DNA of 64,000 nucleotides. It comes from Zychaea mexicana. Taxonomy: Eukaryota > Mucoromycota > Mucoromycetes > Mucorales > Lichtheimiaceae. Every line of letters starts with the position of its first letter. Positions within the stretch are counted from its first letter, which is position 1. A program made the translations under genes and the position numbers. The notes below the pieces were generated by a model. That model made no database searches. It saw only the letters and a program-made list of their open reading frames with translations, and was not told the DNA's origin. Below, piece after piece: positions 24,826 through 36,687 of the stretch. Where the stretch lies: contig NW_026516671.1 of the NCBI RefSeq assembly GCF_025766255.1, positions 248,001 to 312,000 on the forward strand, in the 5' to 3' direction.

Positions 24826-26560
24826 TCATGGCTCAATCTTCCGGCTGCCATCCATAAAGTACTTGACAGTTTCGTTCGTGATCTCGGTCTTTCTCTTCTG
24901 GAAGTCTCCGACAATCTTCTGCAGGACTTCGATACAGCGCTTCTTGAGCTCACCGGTCATCATTTCACCTGATTTGTATGACTAGAAAAGTAAAAGACAT
25001 ATACGTGTTACTACTTGTCAATTCCACAGCAATACGGTGTCACCGAGAATGTAAAAGCCAAAATGAAACTCACATCGTAGATACGCTTCAACTCTTCATC
25101 ATCATCCATAAAGAAGCTCAGGTACTGGTAAGACACATCCACGTCTGGGTTACCGCCATTGGCGCGGTGTTCCTCAACAGTTGCTCCGCCACCCGAGAAC
25201 GCGTACCGGTTGATCTATCAACAAAATATCCTTGGTGTCAGAAACCCACACACACACACACAGCAACACAGAACAAAACCTGAGAAAAAAAGAAGACTTA
25301 TAGTACAAAATATACCTTGTTCTTGATTTGGTTGGGAGTATCAGTCATGAAGATGGCAGATGAGTCGATGGAAGCGCTCATCTTGGTCTGAGGACCTTGC
25401 AATGCAGGGAAGAAGCGTGCATGGATCAAGGCGGGCTTAGGGTATTTGAGACGTGCGGCAACATCCCGGGTCAGACGGAAATAGGGGTCCTGATCAATAG
25501 CGCATGGAATCAGGCACGGAATGTCCTTCTTGCCGCCAAAAATTTGTGGGAACGAGTTGGAGAACGACGGTGCGGCTTGTACTGCGACAAAGTGGAGCTT
25601 ACCAATTGCATCCCTTATTAAAAAATAAAAAAACGAGACAGTTTAACCGATCTGCTATCTGAAAAAGGAGTCCAATCAACTTACGAGTCGTTGAAGCCAA
25701 AAGTGGACTTGGACTGGTTGGTGTTGATGCACCTTGAGATACGGACAACATTGTGATAGAAAGGACCACTGCACAGCATATTTACAAAATTAGCATTTCC
25801 CCAATATCACTATCATCACCACATACTGCACAATTTACCCAACATAATCCAAGTTGGAGAAAATAAAGGTCTTCTCGGGTTTGAAACCACATGCGATGAT
25901 ATCTCGTGCATTTGCCTCGGCGAATTCGCGACATTTCTCAATAGTTAGGTTCTGTTTGAACAGGAACTTTTCGTCGTCGGTCAATTGGATAACGATTGGC
26001 ACATCAAACACGTCCTGAAGCCATCTGTTAAGAAGAAACCATCCAATTAGACCTTCATCCTACTTATTTCAATCAACTAAACACATTTTACTTTACTGGC
26101 AAAAAATAAAAGGAATCAAATGACCCATGTGCATGGAAGCGCTGGATGGACCACGGCCGGTGTACAAGTAAAATGGCTTCTTTTGTTCATAGCGGTCGAG
26201 AATGCGACCGAATTCTCTATGATATCATGCATTATATTTAGTTTCTTTTCAGTTTTGGATATGGCTTCCAATCCATTCAAAACAGTGATACCTGTGAGAG
26301 AAAAAGGTACCACGGCGCAAGAGGACGTGAGGCTTGCGTCCAGTCAACTTTTCGAATCGCTCCAACAAGGCTACATCAATGCGTCGCGTACCAAACTGAT
26401 CAATGAGCTTGTTATAGTCAATGGCTTGCTGAACACCGTCAACAACGGCACCCTCGACCTCCCAAGGCGTGACATTTTGTTCGGCGGTAGAGGCAGGAGG
26501 TGCTTCCACTTCCTGAATGTTTATGTCAGCCACGCTGGCAGAGAGCTCTTTTTCGGACAT
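24826..26560 (-). CDS. WRS1: Cytosolic tryptophanyl-tRNA synthetase
   Basis: Seven exons: 26560-26292, 26216-26097, 26024-25839, 25768-25685, 25613-25316, 25214-25074 and 24981-24826, giving 417 aa, the normal length for the eukaryotic class Ic enzyme. Key motifs are [13 protein letters not shown] (HIGH-type), [10 protein letters not shown], the eukaryote-type [15 protein letters not shown] and QTKMSAS (KMSKS-type). It charges tRNA-Trp with tryptophan in the cytosol. There is no N-terminal targeting peptide, consistent with the cytosolic form. Its start lies 206 bp from that of the divergent mitochondrial EF-P gene, so the two translation-related genes probably share a promoter. Confidence 0.97.
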
Positions 26561-26766
26561 TTTGTGTTTTGTAAGGAAAAAAAGGGAACAGAGGTACGAC
26601 TGGGAAGGGGAACGAAGGACGAGGGACTTGGGGAGGAGCGGGGTGTGGGTGATACACCCAAAGCTACAATGACACATCGATGCTGCGACGAACTGAATTA
26701 GTGGCTTGGGAACTGTGGACCTCCCCATCTCTTCTTCTTGTATCCTTGCTACATTACTTGTCACCC
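26561..26766. promoter_or_regulatory. Short bidirectional promoter WRS1 / mitochondrial EF-P
   Basis: 206 bp separates the two divergent start codons. The WRS1 side is purine-rich on the plus strand (26575-26650). An in-frame upstream ATG for EF-P exists at 26680 but would add a non-conserved extension before the presequence. Confidence 0.6.
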
Positions 26767-27682
26767 ATGGCATCCATTATCGGTCGCACGTTGCTTCGAG
26801 CACAGCAACAACAGCAGCTGCTGCAGCAACGACAACATTTACGTGTCGCTCAACAAGTCAATGCCTTGACGAGCAAACGCTTTTACAAAATGAATGTCCA
26901 GTCTGTCAAAAAGGGCCAAATTGTCCAATTAAAAGACAAGGCATGGCGCGTGTTACATCGCGACCACTCATCGTCAGGTCGAGGTGGTGCCGTGGTGAAA
27001 TTGGACTTGCAAGATATTCTATCGAGTTCTAAGATTAATGAGCGTTTCAAGTCTGGCGATTCTGTTGAAAGTGAGAGAAACTTCCCCTTCTACCTCTTTA
27101 TTGTATTCACTGAAATTATGCAAATTCTTATCGACCTCCTTCTTTATGGAAACCATAATTTTCAAAGTTTTGAACTTGCAAGATGAAGCATACCAATATC
27201 TGTACACGGATGAAAACATGCTTCATTTGATGAATATGGAAACCTTTGATGAGATTGAGATGCCTGCCACTGCTTGTGAAGGCGGCGAAGAATCTGTTGC
27301 TATGCTTGAAGGTAAACATATTCAAGTGTTATTATGGGATTCATTTATGCATCATTCTAACATTCTCACAAAACTATTCATGACACCGTACATATACATA
27401 TATGACGCATGAAATAATAAAAAAGATGGCATGAATATTGCAGTCAGCTTCTTGACGACGCCCGATGATGGACGAAAACCGGTTACTTTCAAGCTACCAT
27501 CCAATTATACGTTTACGGTAGATTCAGTTGTGGAACGAGCGGGTCAAGCAGCAAAGGGCACAGTCTACAAGACGGCCACTTTGACCAATGGTGCAAAACT
27601 TCAAGTACCAGAGTTTGTGCATCCTGGTGATCGTATCATTGTTGATATTGATTCTAAAAAGTACATGAAACGCGAACTGTAA
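26767..27682 (+). CDS. Mitochondrial elongation factor P (EF-P) homologue
   Basis: Three exons: 26767-27070, 27168-27311 and 27426-27682, giving 234 aa. A Q/R-rich, acid-free N-terminus (MASIIGRTLLRAQ, then TSKRFYKMN) looks like a mitochondrial presequence and adds about 45 residues to a bacterial-length EF-P. The KOW-like first domain has VKKGQIVQLKDKAWRVL. The middle domain is recognisable at YQYLYTDENMLHLMNMETFD, and the C-terminal OB domain ends KLQVPEFVHPGDRIIVDI. EF-P binds stalled ribosomes and promotes peptide bonds at proline runs. The tip loop, usually PGKG, reads SGRG with Arg72 (codon 26980-26982) at the modified-residue position. The start at 26767 was chosen over 26680 because the presequence begins there. 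Confidence 0.9.
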
Positions 27683-29013
27683 AAAGAAAACACTACTATC
27701 AACCTTGTGAATATCAGGATCATCATTGAGTAGGGCACAAAAAGAGTATATTAGATAGATACCAGTTTGTAGCCGGGTCGCCTTGCCTATAATAGATATC
27801 ATTTTTATTAACAAAGTCCATTTCTTTTACATGTTAGTAGTGCTCAAAGATGACTATATAAATGATGACGCGCGTCGTGTCGAGTAATAGGGTCTGGTCA
27901 TCGTTGATTTGATGATGTGTCACAGCTGACAAGCGTTGAACAGATAAAAGAGTGCGTGCTACAACATATGACGGGCTCACTGTCGCCATTTTTGCAGCCA
28001 GCGATATCATGGCAAGTAGTAAAACTCTTACAGTGATCAAAAACACGGGTTAGATTACTCTTGACCAGCGATTATAGAAGGTTGTTTCATGCTACTGTGA
28101 TACCCAGCAATGATGGTTGTAACTAGTGATTTCTCGACTTGCAATCTGTGTTGTATTGTCTTGATCGCTTATTGTAATACAATAGCAACCGCCTAAGGTT
28201 ACTAACTGATAGAGTGCAGCATCGACAACTTGGGAAAATGTGATCCCGGAAAAACAATGAGGAGCATTGTTACTTTCCCACGGATCCTATATCCTTTCAT
28301 ATTGTAACGATTTTGTGCTGCTGGTGATATAGCCGTCACCTGTCAAGCGATCATCCTCACTGAAATCCAGCGTTGTCACTGTAGCAAAACCGAGTACATA
28401 TGTAGCTGACGTTAGTAGATACATAGTGATGGTAACAAAAGCAGCAGTAGTTAGGCAGCTGCGCAGGTGAGTGGCACCTATTTCGGCGGGTATAGTGACG
28501 CCAAAAATATACAAGTATACGTGTATGTGCATGTGAGTTAGTGCAGATACGATAGAGCTCCCGAACACAGTACTTTAAAGGCATATCACATATCGTCACC
28601 GTGCTCGGCATATTTTTTATTCCCTTTTGAAACGAAAAGCTTGCTTTTTTGTTGAAGGCCACGCGCTCGCTCGAAAGGCTTTACGCACACGGAAACGGGG
28701 CGGGGCTAGAATGGCTAAATCCACTCGCACACACACACTTTTTCTTTCGGAACTCTTTTCTTACTTTCCTTGTATTTTTTTTCAGGCGACGCACGTCCCG
28801 GCCTCTCTTTAGCGTTTCTTATTAAGAACCCCAATTCCAAGAAAGTCGATCGTTGTATATATAGTACATAAGCAACTCTCTCCCCGTCGTTCCTCTTGTT
28901 AACTATCTCGGGCCCTCTATTTTTGTGCACCCTCCTCTCTTCATTCCTCTCCTCTCTCCCCAAACAACATTACTGCCACTCAACTACCATTTGCGCGTCC
29001 TGCAGCTTAAGCG
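27683..29013. other. Intergenic, promoter of carrier gene
   Basis: 1.3 kb with no recognisable gene. The last 300 bases (28700-29013) are pyrimidine-rich, with a TATATATAGT element at 28855-28864. This is a plausible core promoter for the mitochondrial carrier that starts at 29014. Confidence 0.55.
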
Positions 29014-30345
29014 ATGGGCAAGGCCGCCACATGGTACAAGGAATTTGCGTAAGTTTTTATATTCTTGAACGTACACATACATACCACTTGCACTCTTTTC
29101 AACCACGAGAAAATGCTAACTCACCCTACCCGAAAAAAAATAATAACAATAGTCAGAATCATGAAAACATTAAACATTCCATTGCAGGTGCAGGCGCCGG
29201 CATCGTATCGTCGATCGTAACATGTCCACTCGATGTAGTGAAAACACGATTGCAGAATCAGGGTAGGGCGGAACCTGGTGTCAAAGCCTATCGAGGCACA
29301 GTAGGTAAGACATTATCCATCAGTAACCATGTTGGGGGAGGAGGATGTGTCTTGGAGAGCAAGAACTGTTTTGGAGGAGTTAAAAGCTACAAATCAATTG
29401 TCTTACTTTCTGTTGATGTAGGTACGCTGTCAAGAATATGGCATGAAGAAGGCATCCGTGGCCTATATCGCGGTCTGGGACCCACAATTCTCGGATATCT
29501 TCCAACATGGGCTATCTATTTCACTGTCTATGACTATTGCAAGAACCGGTGGAGCAGAGAATTTGGTATGGCATTTAAAAGATGTATTGAAACTAGTATT
29601 TCGTAATGTATATTTACACGTTGAAAAACATGATTGTATCAGGTCATGATAAAGAATGGTTGGTCCATATCGCTTCGGCCATGTCAGCAGGAGCTACATC
29701 CAACTGCATGACAAACCCACTCTGGGTGATCAAAACTCGACTCATGACGCAAAACGAACGTACTGCATACAGGTACAGAAATACCCTGGATGCATTCATC
29801 ACGATTGGTCGACAGGAGGGCATCCGAGGGTTCTACAAGGGTCTGGGATCGTCATTGTTGGGTGTCAGCCATGTAGCTGTTCAATTCCCACTTTATGAGA
29901 AGTTAAAAAGCTATTTACGTAAGTGCACAACACTTGACGAAAGATACAAAGGAGAAAGAGGTTGTCGAGTGGGGAGGGAGGGAGGGAGGGAGGGAGAAAA
30001 GACCGCCATGATCTGAAGCTCACAGTTATTGCGCAATCAGATGCAGATACCAATTCGTCTGGATCAGCGTCGATCCTCTTGGCTTCATCACTTTCGAAAA
30101 TGGCGGCCAGCTGTGCAACATACCCTCACGAGGTGATACGAACCCGTCTACAAAATCAAACCCATAAGCCATTCAAGTACAAGGGCATCCTTCATGCTAT
30201 CAAGGTGATTATGACAGAGGAAGGCGTCCGTGGATTCTACAAAGGAATGCCGACAAATCTATTGCGTACCGTCCCATCCTCTGCAATGACGATCCTGACG
30301 TACGAGATTTTGGTGCAAAAATTGGACGAAATGAAAAATCTTTAG
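29014..30345 (+). CDS. Mitochondrial carrier, NAD+/pyrimidine-nucleotide type (Yia6/Rim2-like)
   Basis: Five exons: 29014-29048, 29153-29304, 29422-29565, 29643-29918 and 30041-30345, giving 303 aa. Three tandem carrier repeats each carry the Px[D/E]xx[K/R] signature: PLDVVKTRLQNQ, PLWVIKTRLMTQ and PHEVIRTRLQNQ. The third-repeat PHEVxRTR, together with LGYLPTWAIYFTVYDYCKN, points to the Yia6/Ndt1 NAD+ carriers or the related Rim2/SLC25A33/36 pyrimidine carriers rather than ADP/ATP carriers. It would sit in the inner mitochondrial membrane with six helices. There is no cleavable presequence, as usual. Substrate choice between NAD+, folate/FAD and pyrimidines is not settled by sequence. A GGGA microsatellite sits in the last intron (29971-29996). 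Confidence 0.9.
29971..29996. repeat. (GGGA)n microsatellite
   Basis: Six tandem GGGA units within the intron at 29919-30040 of the mitochondrial carrier gene. Confidence 0.9.
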
Positions 30346-33300
30346 GCTATTTCTGCTGGTTTTTTCCCCTCTCTTTCTTTCTTTATTCACCCTTCCCGTT
30401 AATTTAAAAAGCTCATTATCACTTGCGAGGAACAGAAAAAAAACTGATTCAGGGGCCAAAATCTAGGAAAGAAAGAGCAAAAAGACGTCTTTTTTCATAC
30501 TCTTCTTTCTTCCTTTCTATATTATGTACATATTCTCTCTCCCTCTTAGAATGTTTTCCCTTTCTTTTAAAATATAATAACAAGAGTTTGCCATTTCAAT
30601 TATCTTAATAAAAATAGAGATATGATTTCGCATTTCTATGATGCTTTAGCTGGTGCGCACCTCTGTGTAATGCTACTTGTGTATCGGCTATCGTGAAGAC
30701 AGATACGGCTGCTACTTAAAGAAATCCTCAAAAAAGTAGTTTCTCTTTTGCACTTCTTTACAATGACAGTCCTGGTGCACAAAGTTGATTTCTATGATAT
30801 TGAAACTTCACCGAGTTTTCTTTTACTACAGTCACTTATTAAAGAGATATATGTTGCTTCACTGAAAAGATCCACATTAAGCACCAAGATAGGAACGAGC
30901 AGACTTACGAATCGTTGCTGCAAATATCAAGCGGTATATTAGAAAATCTTTGATATAGCATCTCCGGATGTTAACACAGTATTTATTTCAGAGACCACAT
31001 ATAATGGATTATTCGCTGACGAGGCTCCTTCTAGTAGGCCTAAGAATCGCTATAGGGTAAAGTCAATTTAAACCGAATAGTCTGCAATATAGATGCTCTT
31101 TTCACCGCTATAAAAGTCTATTTGGTGCAGCATCCAGCAGCTACTAAATGCACGTCGCAAGACTCCAGTAGACTAGTCACTCTTTATCCAGCTAATTCAG
31201 TGTATTCGATTGTTTGTGCCTTTTACGAATGCCAACAGCATCCATTCGTCGGTAGTATAAAAATGATAGAAAGCCACATTTTCTTGTAACATACGTCAAA
31301 GTTCGGTATTGAATATGCAGCAAAAATAGGCGGAGCGTATCCAGGGGAAAAACATTGACTGGTTAATTCCTCAAGTGTGAGATGCGTCAAGCATGGAAAC
31401 ACATCATGGTTCGACACCAAGTGCTCAAATATTTTGTTCTCAGATACAACCACTACATAGTGAGATCCAGATTTTGCAGTGTATTATGTGATGACCGAGA
31501 AATAACTGGCGAAGGAGTATCACCGAGAGAGTATCGTTGGGTTGATTGATGTGGAGATCAATCTCCTCAAGGCCATCCGCTGGTTGTCGACAGCTCCCCT
31601 TTATACTAGTTTTCAATAGCGTTTTATCTGTTAGAAAAAGAAGAGGCGAGTACTACAGTTGTACCCCGGTTTTTGCAACCCCTGGATTTGCAATTCCTCG
31701 TATATCTGCAACTTTTTTTTGAAAAATCCAAAAAGACTTAGTAGTTTCGCAAATTTGCAACTTGCAAATGAGTTTATACGATTTGCGCGTTATCGGGGTA
31801 AAAACAGCTTCAATTTTTTCAATATCAACTGAAAGAAGCATCTGTTGCGTATTATCGAGGAATAAAATGATACGGTTACTGCACTAGACAGCTTCAATAA
31901 AAGAACGGTCTTATATATGCAAGTAGTAACATGTAGAGCTGTGTGAAATCCCCACAGAACGTATCGTACATCATCTCTAACAGATAAACAATGGGTTAGT
32001 GTATATAGGATGACTTATCCAGTGTCTATTTGAAGCAGAATTGTTTACCCCGTTACTTGCAAATCCTCTGTGCAAAAAAAAATCGGAAAACCCTCGGTTG
32101 CAAAAACCGGGGTACAACTGTATCAGCCTCCCCATTGCCGGTCCACAACCAGGAAAGTCAGCTCTGAAGTGTGGCGTTCAATCAAAGTCGGAAGAGGTGT
32201 ATCATAAGCGTAGGTCGGATGTGAGAATCATATACAGTGATACGCTTCAGTCACGGTCTACTTTTGGTACTGATACAAGGTGGTGTTCATTGATGGTATC
32301 ATCTCATCCACCATTCGAAATGGAGATAGCTACTGTAAAACAACTATAAACGCTGGTGCGGATCGATACATGATTAGCAACCGCAGGCCAAATTTCCATC
32401 AAGATCGCAAGGAACCAAGAATCATCGCGTGATCAAGTTTGGACATTTGTATGACTACGTACGGCGTTTCAGTATTCGACTGGGATCAGTGTGTAGTTGA
32501 AAGGACTGTAGCACCGTACGAGTGGTATGTGAGGCATAGAGTTGTAGCAAGCAGTGATCAGATCCAGCAAGTTTGCAGCGTGGGTAAGTAATTAATGATT
32601 ATATTGACCTGTATTCAAAAGACTCGTGAGCCAGGTATGTATGTACATCAGTAACCCCGAGTCAAAAAAAAAACTTTTTGTCACCTTGGTCAGTGCGCTC
32701 TCGCGGACTACAGCCACAAGCCGATGGCCATAGCAATAGTTTGAGAAATTTGTTTGATCCCATAATTAAGCAATACAGGGTTTAGAGCTCCACTTTTTAC
32801 GGGTATTTCAATGGATTTTGTTACAGGAATGAAAAGGGCATTTGAATGGTTAATAAAAAAGTTTGACAACCGAGCGATAAGATATCTATACCCCCCTTAG
32901 TTGGATCCTTCAATTATCACACGTCAGCAGCCGGCCGATGTTCGGCCGGGTTTGCATGCAATCCTAAGCTCTTCTTGCTCCTCTCGCTTATATAGGGTTT
33001 GCTAACTTACTTGTTGTCGGAACATATGCTCGGCAGTGTATGTACCAAACAAGAACAATTGGAGAAGTTGAGCAAAAAAGAAAACACTATACAGCCATTC
33101 ATGCTCCCAATCCACTATACGAGACAACACGTTGCACACTCACCATAGCAATCGCACATGATTGAGATGGTGGTTTTTATCATCTCGTCAGTAGCGACGA
33201 TAACTAGGTGCTTGATGATGTATCGCATGCCCGTACTCTTATGCATTGCGTCAAAAATATGACACCACCAAATGTAGGTCAATGGGATATAGACGTTGAA

Positions 33301-34273
33301 GTTTTTTGCTTTAGGTACAGTAATAGTGCTACTGTATGTAGTAGGCTAATTCAGGCAATGCCATGAGAAGAGGTCACACGTCTACAATTATAATCTTGTT
33401 AATTTCGACTTACACATTAGGTATTAATTCAAAATAATCTCATCACCATGTAGATACAAGGTATGACTCATCATTTTTCTGTATATTATCTAGTTAGGAC
33501 GTATGGCAAAGTCTTTGCAGAACAACATTGAAGCTATCATATAGGAGCTGATTGCAGACTGGTTGCTTTTGCGCTGTAAGCACATTGTACCACACAAGGT
33601 TCACATTCCCACCGTAATCAGATATACTGTCTCTCTACGTAGCTCATGATCTATTAGAGCAGGATCTTAGATAGAGAGGGATAGAGGCCATTTACACTCG
33701 AGTCTACATTTCCCCTAAGAATCATCACTACTTGCTACTACTATTTTATGGAAATGCGACTGAATAAGAACAAGCAAGATCTATATTGATTAGTGTAAAA
33801 ACTCTAAAATATCAAAAAGTGCCGATGATTCCGGCTTGTGATGCTTTGTTGGTATAGTTGCTGCTACTGCAGCGGAATCATGTGTATACTTTATTCATCA
33901 AGAGCAATGGCATTATACATCTGTATTGCGATCTACTTATCACAATTCAAATTACAAATACTGTGTAGACTCCTGTGTGATGATTGAATCTATTTGATGG
34001 TTTTTCATTCTCTGCTACACGGCTCACTTGCGCTTGTACTATATGGATTGACTGGAAGTTGAGTTGGAAGCGAATAAAAAATTACTTTGGTGGATGTAAT
34101 TCGGACCACTGCTGGGTCTAGAAACGTGAGTAATTAAGTTCCGTGAAAATGTTTTTTTTGTACCTTCAAACTCTAAAAATATTTATTCTATTGGCTTTCT
34201 TTCCCGCACTTTTTTGCATTGTATAATTTTATTTTTTGCTTCTCTGATATTCCTTTATACTTTCCCAAACATT
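30346..34273. other. 3.9-kb gene-poor region carrying a MITE
   Basis: No intact gene is seen. The region holds the 3' UTR of the carrier (to about 30610), a 465-bp MITE (31656-32120), an 8-bp perfect inverted repeat CCGGCCGA/TCGGCCGG around 32931-32949, and the TATA-containing leader of the MATE gene (about 34180-34273). The remaining open frames are short and unrecognised. Confidence 0.65.
31656..32120. mobile_element. Pogo/Tigger-type MITE with perfect 25-bp TIRs and TA target duplication
   Basis: The left end CAGTTGTACCCCGGTTTT continues to a full 25-bp inverted repeat (31656-31680). It is perfectly matched by the reverse complement at 32096-32120. Both ends are flanked by TA (31654-31655 and 32121-32122), the Tc1/mariner-superfamily target. 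CAG termini with a following CCCCGG-like tract are typical of pogo/Tigger elements. Beyond 25 bp the arms stay partly similar: a GTTATCGGGGTAAAAACAG-like block at about 31788-31806 mirrors GTAACGGGGTAAACAA on the other arm near 32044-32059. No transposase reading frame is present, so it is non-autonomous. Confidence 0.85.
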
Positions 34274-36236
34274 ATGCAGCCAGACAACAACGATATCGAG
34301 TCTATACATTCTTCTGCTCTATCTGAAGCACCTACAGAGTCCAGTCCTCTTTTACCGGACGGACGCAAAGACAACAAGTATAAAAACGACAATGACGATG
34401 GGTCCTGGTCTGGCGAGGTTCGATGGCTTGTAGACAACAGTACGCCGATTGTCGGCACATACTTGCTGCAATACTCTTTACAGCTTGCCAGTGTATTCAC
34501 CCTGGGGCATCTGGTACGGTTTTTGTTCTGCGCATCATGGTATACCGCATAACTAGTAGTTTGGGATATGCTGCTGTCTACTAAAGACAAAACATGTTTG
34601 CGGGGTATTTTGCAGGGTCCAACCGAATTAGCTGCGTCTGCGCTTGCCAGTATGTTCGCCAGTGTCTCAGCATGGAGCATCGCATTGGGTACAGCCACGG
34701 CCTTGGACACACTCTGTTCACAAGCATGGACTGGTGCACGTGACAAAACCCTTGTTGGCGTTCATCTACAACGAGCATTGGTGATTCTTGCTATGATCTT
34801 CTTTGGCTTTGTGGTACCAATCTGGTGGAACGCTACACGGGTCTTGTTGGCCCTGAATCAAGAGCCGGAGTTGGCTGACCTTGCAGGTAAATGCATATAC
34901 AATACACATCATCGTCTAAACTAAATACCAGCAGAAGCAGTAATGCAGCGGCTTAGCAGATGGAGATACATAAAGAAGGCTAATGATGTGCTGTTTCTAC
35001 CATGTTTGACAATGTAGGACTGTTTTTACGATACCTCTTGCTGGGTGCGCCGGCATTTATTGCTTTCGAAGCACTGAAAAAGTATTTACAAGCACAAGGA
35101 ATCATGCACGCATCTACTTATGTCGTTATGATTGCCTCTCCTTTGAATTTTGTAATCAACTATACGCTGGTGCACGTCGAGCCTGTGCGGCTCGGATTTA
35201 TCGGAGCACCGATCGCCACATCGCTGAGCTATTGGCTTATGTTCATTCTGTTGGTGCTTTACACCTGGAAAGTTCAAGGCAAGGAAGCCTGGGGCGGATG
35301 GTCAGCCGAAGCTTTGAAAAACTGGGGACCGTTCTTGCGGTTAGCTGTTCCTGGAGCATTGATGATATGCAGGTAAGCACTAACAGTTTCCTCCACTTGT
35401 GCAAAATTTACAAAAGCTGTCTGTAACGTAAGCAGCTAATCGACTACTTGATTGTAAAAAAAACTGTGTCATCATGCAGCGAATGGTGGGCGTATCAACT
35501 GACAGCACTTGCCACGTCTTACCTTGGACGTAACAATCTTGCGGCCCAGTCAATACTACTTACAGCCGTGGCCACATCTTTCCAAATTCCGTTCGCCATT
35601 TCAGTCGCTTCAGCCAACCGTGTTGGAAACTCCCTGGGCGAGTGCTTTGCTCTTAAAGCCAAGCGTGCATCTATCATTTCATTGATAGTCGGTGTTGCTT
35701 TTGGCTTACTCAACTGTGTCTTTTTCATATCTACGCGCTCCGTTCTCGGCTACCTCTTTACTGCCGATGAAGAGGTCGTCATGACCGTTTCCCAGATCAT
35801 TCCATACTGTGCACTATTTGTCATTGGGGATTCTCTCAATGGCATCTCAGCCGGCGTTATTCGAGGTAGGCTAGCACATCTGCTAAATATTGCATATTGT
35901 GCAATTACAACATATTGATTGACCTTATATGATACCTACAATACAGGACTCGGCCACCAAAAGATCGCTGCTTTCATCAATATCTGCTCCAACTACGTTT
36001 TGGCGCTGCCTATGGCCTACGCATTGACTTTCCATGCAGGCTGGGGCTTGATTGGGATTTGGGTAGGCTTGTCGATAGCCATGCACCTCAGTGCCGTTGG
36101 TCAAAGCATCTATTGTCTTACTGTCAATTGGGATGCGGAGGTACAGCGTATCACTTACATTGTCAAGGCAGAGGAGGTTCGGATCCATGACACCGACGAA
36201 GGGGTTGTTGGCGACGAAATCAGTTCCCGTTATTAG
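34274..36236 (+). CDS. MATE-family efflux transporter
   Basis: Five exons: 34274-34513, 34616-34886, 35018-35372, 35480-35865 and 35947-36236, giving 513 aa. After an acidic roughly 60-residue cytosolic tail come about twelve hydrophobic segments in two bundles of six. MATE landmarks include the TM2 region GPTELAASALASMFA, ALDTLCSQAWTGAR, AAQSILLTAV and SVASANRVGNSLGE. MATE transporters export organic cations, drugs or metabolites in exchange for H+ or Na+. The tail holds ESSPLL (residues 22-27), matching the acidic dileucine signal [DE]xxxL[LI] used in AP-3 sorting to the vacuole. A vacuolar location is therefore a reasonable inference. The start at 34274 is the first ATG of the exon that matches the family. 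Confidence 0.94.
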
Positions 36237-36687
36237 CACCTTTTCTTCAGCCCTACACGATTCTTTACTCCTCCAGCATACAGCTCCTCCTTCAAACACT
36301 ACCTACTGTATATATAGATGAAAAGGCTTCAATGTAGCTGTTCTCATCGTCACTGTACTAGCTTGCGTCTTTTTTATACACCACGATTACTGCGTTTCTT
36401 GTTTGTTGTTGTATGTGTAGCACGTATATGACACACTAGAAAATGAAAACAAGGTGCCCTTTTGTTTATATGAACTACTCGGAGAAAGTGCCACATACGC
36501 TAGCAGTAGCAAAAATCACTTGACAGGAGCAAAAAAGGTTTCATGGCACGCCGACGAAGCAAGCCGAGCCGGATTATTACGTGACCTTTTGCGAATTGTC
36601 ATACCGCTCCTTTCCTTTCGCTCTTTCTTTTACAGTTTTTCGAAACAGCAGCCCCCTTTTTATTTTTATGCATCGCCGCGACTTCTG
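36237..36687. promoter_or_regulatory. Gap between MATE and FHIP-like genes
   Basis: 451 bp containing the 3' flank of the MATE gene and the upstream region of the FHIP-like gene, with TATATATAG at 36310-36318. The open frame running into exon 1 from 36454 has no conserved sequence before the MDYFSNF start. Confidence 0.55.
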
